In this document: positions 43,640-50,784 of the stretch, piece after piece
Numbering within the stretch: the first letter of the stretch is position 1
Layout of the letters: the number at the start of each line of letters is the position of its first letter
NCBI RefSeq assembly: GCF_002163875.1
Contig: NZ_CP019333.1
Span: 248,001-312,000 of the forward strand
Direction: 5' to 3'
DNA from: Gilvibacter sp. SZ-19
Lineage (GTDB): Bacteria > Bacteroidota > Bacteroidia > Flavobacteriales > Flavobacteriaceae
Length of the DNA stretch: 64,000 nucleotides
Made by a program: the position numbers and the translations under genes
The notes under the pieces: model-generated
Seen by the model: only the letters and a program-made list of their open reading frames with translations
Database searches by the model: none
What the model was told of the DNA's origin: nothing

Positions 43640-44332
43640 ATGAGACAATTTTTTTTAGGGGTATTTGCTTTGCTGATGTTTTCTGGACAGAGCCAGGCCC
43701 AGGTAGATGAAGACCAGCTCGGAGCTTGGTATATGTATTTTTGGACGGCTAATCTGGAGAATTCTCGCTGGGGATTCCAAGGAGATATCCAATATAGAAA
43801 CTGGGATGTTATTGGCGATTTGGAGCAGCTATTGCTCCGCGGTGCTGTGACCTATCGCCCCAAGGACACTAATGTTAAATTGGCTTTGGGTTACGCCAAC
43901 ATCACTACAGGCGCCTTTGGCGATGACTCCTCGACCGTAAATGAAAGCCGTATTTATCAAGAAGCGCTCCTGCCTCAAAAGGTAGGCGGGCGATTGTATT
44001 TTACCCACAGATTCCGTTACGAGCAACGCTTCAATGAAGGCCAAGATTTTAGAACAAGATTCCGTTATGGGCTCTTTTTAAACATTCCGCTTAGTGGTAA
44101 GGAAATTGTGGCCAAAACCTGGTATTTAGGATTCTACAACGAATTGTTCATCAATGGCGAACGCAATATTGGCGACGGGAGAAGAGTCAGCACTTTTGAC
44201 AGAAACCGCTTATTTGGTTCTTTGGGATACGCGATAAAATCCAATCTAAAAATACAGCTTGGCGCCATGCGACAGATCACCAACAATGTAGATAAGACCC
44301 AATTGCAATTGGGAGTTTTTCACAGTTTCTAA
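43640..44332 (+). CDS. DUF2490 protein, copy 1
   Basis: 230 aa with a signal peptide (residues 1-20, SGQSQAQ). The mature protein is an outer-membrane beta-barrel-like chain of alternating strands with aromatic residues; DUF2490 members are predicted porin-like. Shared marks with copy 2 (45102) are GxWYxYxW/F at the start, RIYQEALLPQ, HRFRYEQRFNEG, FRTRFRYGLFLNIPL, AKTWYLGFYNELFINGER and a C-terminal strand ending F. Its stop abuts the stop of the convergent lipoprotein gene. Function unknown. Confidence 0.8.
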   Translation: MRQFFLGVFALLMFSGQSQAQVDEDQLGAWYMYFWTANLENSRWGFQGDIQYRNWDVIGDLEQLLLRGAVTYRPKDTNVKLALGYANITTGAFGDDSSTVNESRIYQEALLPQKVGGRLYFTHRFRYEQRFNEGQDFRTRFRYGLFLNIPLSGKEIVAKTWYLGFYNELFINGERNIGDGRRVSTFDRNRLFGSLGYAIKSNLKIQLGAMRQITNNVDKTQLQLGVFHSF

Positions 44333-44998
44333 CTAACAGAACCCAGAGGCACAGCCTGGGAACTCTATAGGAATATTGTTAATTGTCCCAACAATGCGCA
44401 TGGGAATTATGGCAGCCGTATCTGGGTAGGTTCTGTGCGCTAAAACGTCGAATTTTGCTGAGATAAAACCGTCTTCCAGCTCGGACCACTGGACGACATA
44501 TTCAAAAGAAGTAATTTCCAAATAACCTGTACTCCCTATTTCCGGATCGGTTAAAAACACACGGTCAAAATCTCCTGCTGCATCCATATAAAACACAGAG
44601 ACCCGCAAACCGGCTACGCGCGCTCCTGGGCCGAAACAAATCTCCCAAGGCAATTCTTCTATTAGGAAAGTCCCTTCTGCAGCGTCTATCATTAGCAAAT
44701 TGAAAACCAACTCTTGTCCGCCGCCAAGGTTTTGCGTACCACTTACCTGAAGTTTGAGCGGCATGCCGCATTGCGGTAAATTTTGCCCGCGAACTTGCGA
44801 AGCCGAAAACTCATATAAGGTACCATCTATTAAAACAGCCATGGTTCCCGCGGCAGCTTCTGGAAATTCAATAGGTTCCAGATCGACCTCTTCAAAGATC
44901 TCCTCTACAACCACCTCGGGTTCATAATATTCAGTAAGCCCTCCGGATTCGCAGCTCAGAATAAATACTAAGGATATGAATAACAGTCTTTTGAACAT
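44333..44998 (-). CDS. Acidic lipoprotein, family A copy 1
   Basis: 221 aa. The lipobox is FILSC (Cys16), followed by a Glu-rich linker. The shared core motif is EFPEAAAGTMAVLIDGTLY, then a Cys (PQC), a GTFLIEE...C segment, GYLEITSFE, and a C-terminal Cys pair (GCASGFC, CxxxxC). The protein is acidic and mainly beta. The same plan recurs at 45840, 46447 and, less completely, 47086. It resembles DUF6252-type surface lipoproteins, but that name is a guess. Confidence 0.65.
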   Translation of the reverse strand: MFKRLLFISLVFILSCESGGLTEYYEPEVVVEEIFEEVDLEPIEFPEAAAGTMAVLIDGTLYEFSASQVRGQNLPQCGMPLKLQVSGTQNLGGGQELVFNLLMIDAAEGTFLIEELPWEICFGPGARVAGLRVSVFYMDAAGDFDRVFLTDPEIGSTGYLEITSFEYVVQWSELEDGFISAKFDVLAHRTYPDTAAIIPMRIVGTINNIPIEFPGCASGFC

Positions 44999-45031
44999 GG
45001 ATAGAAGTTAAGAATTATTTTTGGGAATTTT

Positions 45032-45039
45032 TATTTTTG
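45032..45039 (+). promoter_or_regulatory. Candidate -7 element TATTTTTG before DUF2490 gene 2
   Basis: Perfect TAnnTTTG match 62 nt before the ATG at 45102; a second match lies at 45016-45023. Both sit in the divergent gap between the lipoprotein and DUF2490 genes. Which is used cannot be decided. Confidence 0.35.
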
Positions 45040-45101
45040 CTGACTTTGATCAGTTTCTCATTCAATGATTTAAAATAGTTTCGTATTCATTTTAAATACT
45101 A

Positions 45102-45797
45102 ATGCATTTCAAAAAATTACTCCTACCGCTATTAATTCTATTCGGCTTAAGTACCTCTATTAGTCAAGAACAGATCGATCTGGATCCCCTTGGTGGATGG
45201 TACACTTATAATTTTGACCACACTTTCGGAACTTCCAATTGGGGTTTAAACGGCGAAGTGCAATATACAGGCTATGAGGCAACTGGGGATCTAAATTGGT
45301 TCTTGGTAAGAACAGGACTCACCTACCAGCTCCCCGAGTCTAAAGTAAAATTTGCCTTAGGCTACGGCCATGCAACTTTTGGAGTTATAGGCCCAGAGGA
45401 GTCAAAAGTAACAGAACATCGAATTTATCAAGAAATGAAAATGCCTTCTAAAATCTTGGGGCTTACGCTGAACCATAGATTTAGATATGAGCAACGCTTT
45501 TTTAACGGTTTTTTCAGGTCGCGATTTCGCTATGGCCTCTTTTTTAACATACCTCTGAACAACAAACAATTACTAGCCAAAACCTGGTATTTAGCCCTTT
45601 ACGATGAGTTATTTATCAATGGAGAGCGCCAGTTACGCAACGGTGGCGAAGTGACCTTTTTTGATCAGAACAGGATTTACGGGGCATTAGGTTACGCCTT
45701 TACCAATAACTTCAAAATCCAATTGGGAGCTATGCGGTTAACACGAAGTACTGACGACCGTATGACCTTACAGGCAAGTCTGCATCACAAATTTTAA
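45102..45797 (+). CDS. DUF2490 protein, copy 2
   Basis: 231 aa with a signal peptide (about residues 1-20, LSTSISQEQ). It is a close paralogue of the 43640 gene: GGWYTYNFDHTFG, RIYQEMKMPSK, HRFRYEQRFFNGFFRSRFRYGLFFNIPL broken only by small changes, AKTWYLALYDELFINGER and a C-terminal LHHKF strand. It is likely an outer-membrane beta-barrel. It faces a lipoprotein gene (45840) in convergent order, the same layout as copy 1. Confidence 0.8.
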   Translation: MHFKKLLLPLLILFGLSTSISQEQIDLDPLGGWYTYNFDHTFGTSNWGLNGEVQYTGYEATGDLNWFLVRTGLTYQLPESKVKFALGYGHATFGVIGPEESKVTEHRIYQEMKMPSKILGLTLNHRFRYEQRFFNGFFRSRFRYGLFFNIPLNNKQLLAKTWYLALYDELFINGERQLRNGGEVTFFDQNRIYGALGYAFTNNFKIQLGAMRLTRSTDDRMTLQASLHHKF

Positions 45798-45839
45798 TTC
45801 GCACTATCGACTGTTCTTAATGCCGATCTCGATTTAGTA

Positions 45840-46436
45840 TTAACACGAAGGACTAGAACAGGTCAGGGTTAACGGAATACGGTTCAAGCGAGCGACTATT
45901 TCGATGAATTCCCCGGTGGGCTCTCCTTCTACAAAACCACCAGCGGTAAGGGTGATCTCTGCGCTGAAGTAATTGTCGGCACCAGATTCTGGAACGAATT
46001 CGAACTCGGTGATGTTTAAGGTGCCAAAGCCTCCCCAATCGCTCAAGCTGCTGTAAACAACAAAAGATCCATCAGCCTCATAAACAAAAACACCCACTCT
46101 TGTCCTAGAACAGAACTCCACCTCATTGGAAAAATCTTCCCATAAGACTGTCCCCACTTCTGGATTGCCTATTCTAAATAAGAAGCTGAGTCTACGTCCA
46201 TCTGGCAGTTCCACAAAGGGTACATAACCTATTTGCCAAACATCTGGAGCACAGGTAGTGATGGTACCTTCTTGTTCGACATCAAGAATATAATCCTCGC
46301 CTTCAAAACTTACGGCAGCCTCGCCTATTGCTGCTTCTGGAAATATAGACGGTTCGTCTTCAAAAAGTGGTTCATCAGATTCACAAGTAAAGGCTGTAAA
46401 AACGAATATTATTGGAAGTAAGAATAGCTTTTTCAT
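45840..46436 (-). CDS. Acidic lipoprotein, family A copy 2
   Basis: 198 aa from the ATG at 46436 (the longer frame overlaps the upstream gene and lacks a signal). The signal MKKLFLLPIIFVFTAFTC is followed by the family pattern: IFPEAAIGEAAVSFEGEDY, an internal Cys (TTCAPD), GTVLWEDFSNEVEFC, GTLNITEFEF and a C-terminal pair TCSSPSC (CxxxxC). The leader is nearly identical to that of the 46447 copy. Unknown function; probably surface exposed. Confidence 0.65.
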   Translation of the reverse strand: MKKLFLLPIIFVFTAFTCESDEPLFEDEPSIFPEAAIGEAAVSFEGEDYILDVEQEGTITTCAPDVWQIGYVPFVELPDGRRLSFLFRIGNPEVGTVLWEDFSNEVEFCSRTRVGVFVYEADGSFVVYSSLSDWGGFGTLNITEFEFVPESGADNYFSAEITLTAGGFVEGEPTGEFIEIVARLNRIPLTLTCSSPSC

Positions 46437-46446
46437 GGTTTGAAAT

Positions 46447-47067
46447 TTAACAAATTCCATCCGTGTCACAAATGCGGTTTTCTATTGGAATCTCGCAAAA
46501 GGAACCGCGGATAGTGATGGTATCTGGAGCTGCTCCGGTTTCATCAAAAAAGACACCCGCCGTAAATTCAAATTGCCCGGAAATATAATCGGGCAGATCA
46601 TCTTCAAAATTTAGTTCTAGTTCTGTGATCTCTAAATATCCTTCTCCTCCAAAAGAAGCACGGGAACTATAGGCAAATTGGGGTAGTATCTCCTCATCGG
46701 CTGATGCCGCACTCCTGTACTGCCAAGTCACGCGAGTGAGCTCGCAATATTCATCTGTAGCCCCAGTTTCCTCAAGAATATAAGTTCCTAAATTTGGAGG
46801 AGAAATAACCAAATTAATAATACGATCTTCAAACCCCGGACCTACATTGACTGCAGTCAATTTTAAACGACAAACAGCAGGGTCACTTATTATAGCGAAT
46901 ACATCGTCATAAGAAATTAGCACTCCGTCTATCTCCACAGCCATAGAGCCACAAGCAACATCTGGAAACAATAAGCTATCTGCTTCTATGTCCGTAACTG
47001 CATCATCAGATTCACACATAAAAGCAGTGAACACAAATAGTAATGGAAGGAAGAATAGTTTTTTCAT
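46447..47067 (-). CDS. Acidic lipoprotein, family A copy 3
   Basis: 206 aa. The signal MKKLFFLPLLFVFTAFMC is almost the same as in copy 2, supporting recent duplication. Core motifs: LFPDVACGSMAVEIDGVLISY, an AVCRL Cys, GTYILEETGATDEYC, GYLEITELELNFED, SGQFEFTAG and a C-terminal Cys pair with one extra residue (ICDTDGIC, CxxxxxC). Ten nt separate it from copy 2. Function unknown. Confidence 0.65.
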   Translation of the reverse strand: MKKLFFLPLLFVFTAFMCESDDAVTDIEADSLLFPDVACGSMAVEIDGVLISYDDVFAIISDPAVCRLKLTAVNVGPGFEDRIINLVISPPNLGTYILEETGATDEYCELTRVTWQYRSAASADEEILPQFAYSSRASFGGEGYLEITELELNFEDDLPDYISGQFEFTAGVFFDETGAAPDTITIRGSFCEIPIENRICDTDGIC

Positions 47068-47085
47068 AGGTAGTGTTCACTTAGT

Positions 47086-47745
47086 CTAAAGATAAGGACT
47101 TGTTTCAAAAGCGTGGATCAAGGGTGCAAGATTTATCACTCCGCGCAAGCGCAAAGCCTCCCCGGTTAAACTGCTGTAGAGCATAATGTCAAAATTCCCG
47201 CTGACATATCCGAACAGATCTTCATCAGGGGCGAATCCATAAAAAATTGGCAGATCACAACATTCGGGCGCTATGAATTCGGTAAGGGCCACAAAACTTT
47301 CACTGTCGAGTTCGGCGTCCGAATAATATCTTTCAGCAACGCTACCATCGGCTTCTGCAAACCACAGGCCAAGTCTAATTCGACTGTTAAAATTGGAGTA
47401 TTGAATACAAGACAGACCAGGGTCCAATGTATTATTTAAAGTTCCCAACTCAACTTTTACCACATGTAAAACAAGAAATAATCTGGTACCGTCCGCATTC
47501 TCCTGTTGATGCCAGATTCGTATTCTGTCAACTTCTTCACCGTCAACTTCACAGCCACTTTCATAATAACTCATAGCATTTACCGTGGTCAAAGTAGCCA
47601 CGGCACCGTCTGCTTCAACAACAATCTCACCAGGCTCCGCCTCCAAGGAAGCGATCACTGGATCTATAGCCTCTGCGGGGTCATCTGACTCGCAAAGAAA
47701 GGCCGTGAATAAAAAGAAGATCGATAAATAATAGAGAATTCTCAT
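47086..47745 (-). CDS. Acidic lipoprotein, family A copy 4 (divergent)
   Basis: 219 aa. The leader MRILYYLSIFFLFTAFLC and the CESDDP start are shared with copies 2 and 3. The core is recognisable (SLEAEPGEIVVEADG, ESGC, GTLNNTLDPGLSC, ALTEFIAPE, SGNFDIMLY), but the C-terminal Cys pair is missing and the protein ends ETSPYL. It is the most diverged member and first of the minus-strand row. Function unknown. Confidence 0.6.
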   Translation of the reverse strand: MRILYYLSIFFLFTAFLCESDDPAEAIDPVIASLEAEPGEIVVEADGAVATLTTVNAMSYYESGCEVDGEEVDRIRIWHQQENADGTRLFLVLHVVKVELGTLNNTLDPGLSCIQYSNFNSRIRLGLWFAEADGSVAERYYSDAELDSESFVALTEFIAPECCDLPIFYGFAPDEDLFGYVSGNFDIMLYSSLTGEALRLRGVINLAPLIHAFETSPYL

Positions 47746-47797
47746 AATGAGCTGCTTTCTCTATAGACTGCAACTTCTAAAATGGTTGCGTGAAAAA

Positions 47798-48604
47798 TTA
47801 GCGCGGCACTACTTCTGCCCCTTCCGGTTTTGCAAAAAGGGAATCGTCCAAGTGGGTTTCTGTAATATTCACCTTCTCGAAATTCACCTCGTTTCTTGGC
47901 TTTGTGGGCTTTCCGTCTTCTACAGTATACCAGGTCAAGGTTTTAGGTAAGACCAAACCATTGACCTCCTGCCATTCAGAATAGTTAATGAACGAGAAAT
48001 TGTCTTTCTTTTCATTGTCGCGATAGGTCACTGTATAAGCTAACCAGGCCATTTGTCCTGTATCTGGGTCGCGATAGATGATGTATTCGTCCTTTGGAGA
48101 ATCACCTACCCCATCATTATAGGAAATAAGTGTACCCGGATACTTCTTGCCGTCAAACTCCAAAGGCTCTGCCAATTGCTGATAGTTCACTCCCGGATCT
48201 GCCACAATAAAAGGCATGGCGTAGAAATAGAAATACAAATTGTGGTAAAAGCGCGCATTGCCTTTGTACGCTGCAGTATCTTGAGCTAACCATACGTCTG
48301 TACCATCAAAACCGATCACCCAGTCCTTATGCTCAATTCGAGCTCTTCTGCTTTTAAGGTCGGTAGAATGCTTTTCGCTACCACTAGCTTTGTCGATCTC
48401 AAAACACAAATTGTTCATACGATCCCATTGCGCAATTCCACCGTGGGCCTCCAGCAAAGAGCCAATGCTTTTGGGAAACACACGCGGCGGTGCAGTACTG
48501 GCAACATCTTCTGATTGCTGTGGGGTTTGTTGTTCTTTTTGAGATTGATTTTGGTTACAAGCCAAGAGTGTGAATGCAACAAGGCCCAATAGTAATGGTT
48601 TCAT
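47798..48604 (-). CDS. DUF6503-like lipoprotein
   Basis: 268 aa. The lipobox is FTLLAC (Cys16), then a Gln/Ser-rich linker. The domain (about residues 45-265) includes EAHGGIAQWDRMNNLCFEID, DVWLAQDT, YNDGVGDSPKDEYIIYRDPDTG and LPKTLTWYTVEDGKP, which resemble DUF6503 and LolA-like half-barrels that hold lipids. A periplasmic lipid-binding role is possible. It is divergent from the trmH-type gene. Confidence 0.7.
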   Translation of the reverse strand: MKPLLLGLVAFTLLACNQNQSQKEQQTPQQSEDVASTAPPRVFPKSIGSLLEAHGGIAQWDRMNNLCFEIDKASGSEKHSTDLKSRRARIEHKDWVIGFDGTDVWLAQDTAAYKGNARFYHNLYFYFYAMPFIVADPGVNYQQLAEPLEFDGKKYPGTLISYNDGVGDSPKDEYIIYRDPDTGQMAWLAYTVTYRDNEKKDNFSFINYSEWQEVNGLVLPKTLTWYTVEDGKPTKPRNEVNFEKVNITETHLDDSLFAKPEGAEVVPR

Positions 48605-48653
48605 AGGGTTAGTTTATCTTTACAAGATATTAAATAAGTGCTTTAGTCTGTCC

Positions 48654-49457
48654 ATGACCAAATTAATTACAAGTCCGCAGAATTCTTTTATCAAATCTTT
48701 GATCCCCTTGCGGGACAAGTCTCGATCTAGACGTCAAAGCGGTAGTTTTTTTATAGAAGGTCAACGAGAGCTCAACATTGCACTTAAGCACGACTACACC
48801 ATAAATACCTTGTTGTTGTGCACAGACTTACTGAGTGAGATTGAACTTGAGAACTGGTCCCAAGTGCCGGCGCAAGAACACATTCATATCAATCAGGAGG
48901 TTTACGCCAAATTGGCTCTCAGGGATTCCACAGAAGGAGTCTTGGCAGTGGCCTCGGCCAAATCTCACGATTTGGAGGCGCTCAGCCTCACAAGCCAAGC
49001 TCCGCTTGTGCTTGTGGCCGAGGCCCCAGAAAAACCAGGTAATATTGGCGCATTGCTGCGCACCGCAGACGCCGCCAATTTGGACGCCGTGATCATTGCC
49101 AATCCTAAGACCGATCTGTACAACCCCAACATCATACGTTCTAGCGTGGGTTGTTTGTTCTCCAATCAGGTCGCTACTGGAACCACAGCAGAAGTACTCA
49201 GCTATTTGAAAGAGAACAAGATTAAAACCTATGCGGCCTGCTTAGAAGGCGCAGAACCTTATCACCTGCAAGACTTTTCACAAGCTTCGGCCCTAGTTGT
49301 CGGTACAGAGGCAGATGGACTTAGCGAGCAGTGGCTCGATAGCTCGGATGTGAGAATCAAGATTCCTATGCAGGGAAGTATTGATTCTATGAATGTATCT
49401 GTTGCTGCAGGGATACTCATTTTTGAAGCCAAACGCCAACGCAATTTTAAAAACTAA
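48654..49457 (+). CDS. TrmH/SpoU-family RNA 2'-O-methyltransferase
   Basis: 267 aa from the ATG at 48654, which matches the usual MTKLITSPQNSFIKSL opening; the earlier ATG would lie upstream of the promoter-like TATCTTTA (48615). SPOUT knot motifs are PEKPGNIGALLRTADAAN, IRSSVGCLFSNQVAT, VVGTEADGLSEQW and KIPMQGSIDSMNVSVAAGI. It methylates tRNA or rRNA ribose. The exact target cannot be stated. It overlaps the M48 protease gene by 1 nt. Confidence 0.85.
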   Translation: MTKLITSPQNSFIKSLIPLRDKSRSRRQSGSFFIEGQRELNIALKHDYTINTLLLCTDLLSEIELENWSQVPAQEHIHINQEVYAKLALRDSTEGVLAVASAKSHDLEALSLTSQAPLVLVAEAPEKPGNIGALLRTADAANLDAVIIANPKTDLYNPNIIRSSVGCLFSNQVATGTTAEVLSYLKENKIKTYAACLEGAEPYHLQDFSQASALVVGTEADGLSEQWLDSSDVRIKIPMQGSIDSMNVSVAAGILIFEAKRQRNFKN

Positions 49458-50707
49458 TGACTCCGCAGCGCTTATTTCTACTCCTCATTGGATTGTTAGT
49501 GGTCAATTACCTTTTTGACCTGCTTTTAGGATATTTGAATGCCAAACGTTTTAAGAACGATCCGCCGGAAGTTTTGGCAGATCTTTACGATGCAGACGAA
49601 TACCAACGGTCTCAAGCCTACAAGGCTGCAAGCTATCGTTTTGGCTTACTCAGTGGCGGTGTTTCGTTCCTCGCAACCTTAGCTTTCTTTTTGTTAGACG
49701 GATTTGCTTGGGCAGATGCCCTAGCGCGCAGCTGGAGTTCCAATGAAATAGTGGTAGCCTTAGTTTTCTTTGGTCTCATTTTGCTTGCGAGTAGTATTAT
49801 CTCCTTGCCATTCTCTTATTACCGCACCTTTGTGCTGGAAGAACGCTTCGGATTCAATATGACCACCAAGAAGACCTTTGTCTTAGATAAGATAAAAGGC
49901 GCTTTGCTCGGAGGACTAGTTGGTGGAGGACTACTTACTGCACTACTGTTGATCTATAGAGAAACAGCTAGTAATTTCTGGTGGTACGCGTGGATAGTTA
50001 TTACGGTATTCAGCGTGCTGATGAACTTTTTTTACACCCGACTTATCGTTCCGCTTTTTAACAAACAGTCTCCTTTAGAGGCTGGGCCACTAAAAGAGAA
50101 ATTACATACCTATGCAGAAAAAGTAGGCTTTACGCTGTCTAAGATCATGGTCATAGACGGATCTAAACGCAGTACACGTGCCAATGCATATTTCTCGGGC
50201 TTTGGGCGTCAAAAACAAGTAACGCTCTACGATACCTTGCTGGACGATCTTAGCGAAGAAGAAGTTGTTGCAGTCTTGGCGCACGAAATCGGGCATTATA
50301 AACGCAACCATATTCCCATTAACCTTTTTTTGGGTATCGTCACCACAGGACTCACCTTGTTCGTTTTCTCCCTCTTGGTAGACAATCCTATATTGTCAGA
50401 AGCGCTTGCGGTGACAGAGCCTTCTTTTCATTTGGGACTGATCGCCTTTGGAATACTCTACTCCCCGCTTTCGGAGATCACCGGACTGCTAATGAACTTC
50501 ATCTCACGGCGTTTTGAATTTCAGGCCGATGCATATGCTGCAAGCACCTTTAAGGCACAACCTCTTATAGACGCACTAAAAAAACTCGCCAAGAACAACC
50601 TCAGCAACCTGAGCCCGCATCCTACTTATGTGTTTGTCCATTACTCGCATCCACCACTGGATCAGCGGATTGAGGCCCTTGCCAAACAAGGAGCTCAAGG
50701 CGCATAA
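49457..50707 (+). CDS. M48 zinc metalloprotease (Ste24/CAAX-type)
   Basis: 416 aa with about seven membrane helices. The zinc site LAHEIGHYKRNH (HExxH) is near residue 275, with a later Glu in SRRFEFQADAYAA. The N-terminal MNPQ-like and loop parts match the Ste24-like group, including the LEERFGFNMTTKKTF segment. In bacteria these act on membrane or misfolded proteins. It is cotranscribed with the methyltransferase gene. Confidence 0.88.
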   Translation: MTPQRLFLLLIGLLVVNYLFDLLLGYLNAKRFKNDPPEVLADLYDADEYQRSQAYKAASYRFGLLSGGVSFLATLAFFLLDGFAWADALARSWSSNEIVVALVFFGLILLASSIISLPFSYYRTFVLEERFGFNMTTKKTFVLDKIKGALLGGLVGGGLLTALLLIYRETASNFWWYAWIVITVFSVLMNFFYTRLIVPLFNKQSPLEAGPLKEKLHTYAEKVGFTLSKIMVIDGSKRSTRANAYFSGFGRQKQVTLYDTLLDDLSEEEVVAVLAHEIGHYKRNHIPINLFLGIVTTGLTLFVFSLLVDNPILSEALAVTEPSFHLGLIAFGILYSPLSEITGLLMNFISRRFEFQADAYAASTFKAQPLIDALKKLAKNNLSNLSPHPTYVFVHYSHPPLDQRIEALAKQGAQGA

Positions 50708-50772
50708 AGCTGACAAGCTAGCAGAGGTTTACTATGGGCATGGAAATTGTTGTGTATTGTAAGACGAAATTG

Positions 50773-50780
50773 TACTTTTA
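50773..50780 (+). promoter_or_regulatory. -7-like element TACTTTTA next to relA/spoT start
   Basis: One mismatch from TAnnTTTG (A in place of the final G), 4 nt before the ATG at 50785. Suggests a leaderless or near-leaderless message. Confidence 0.35.
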
Positions 50781-50784
50781 AGTA

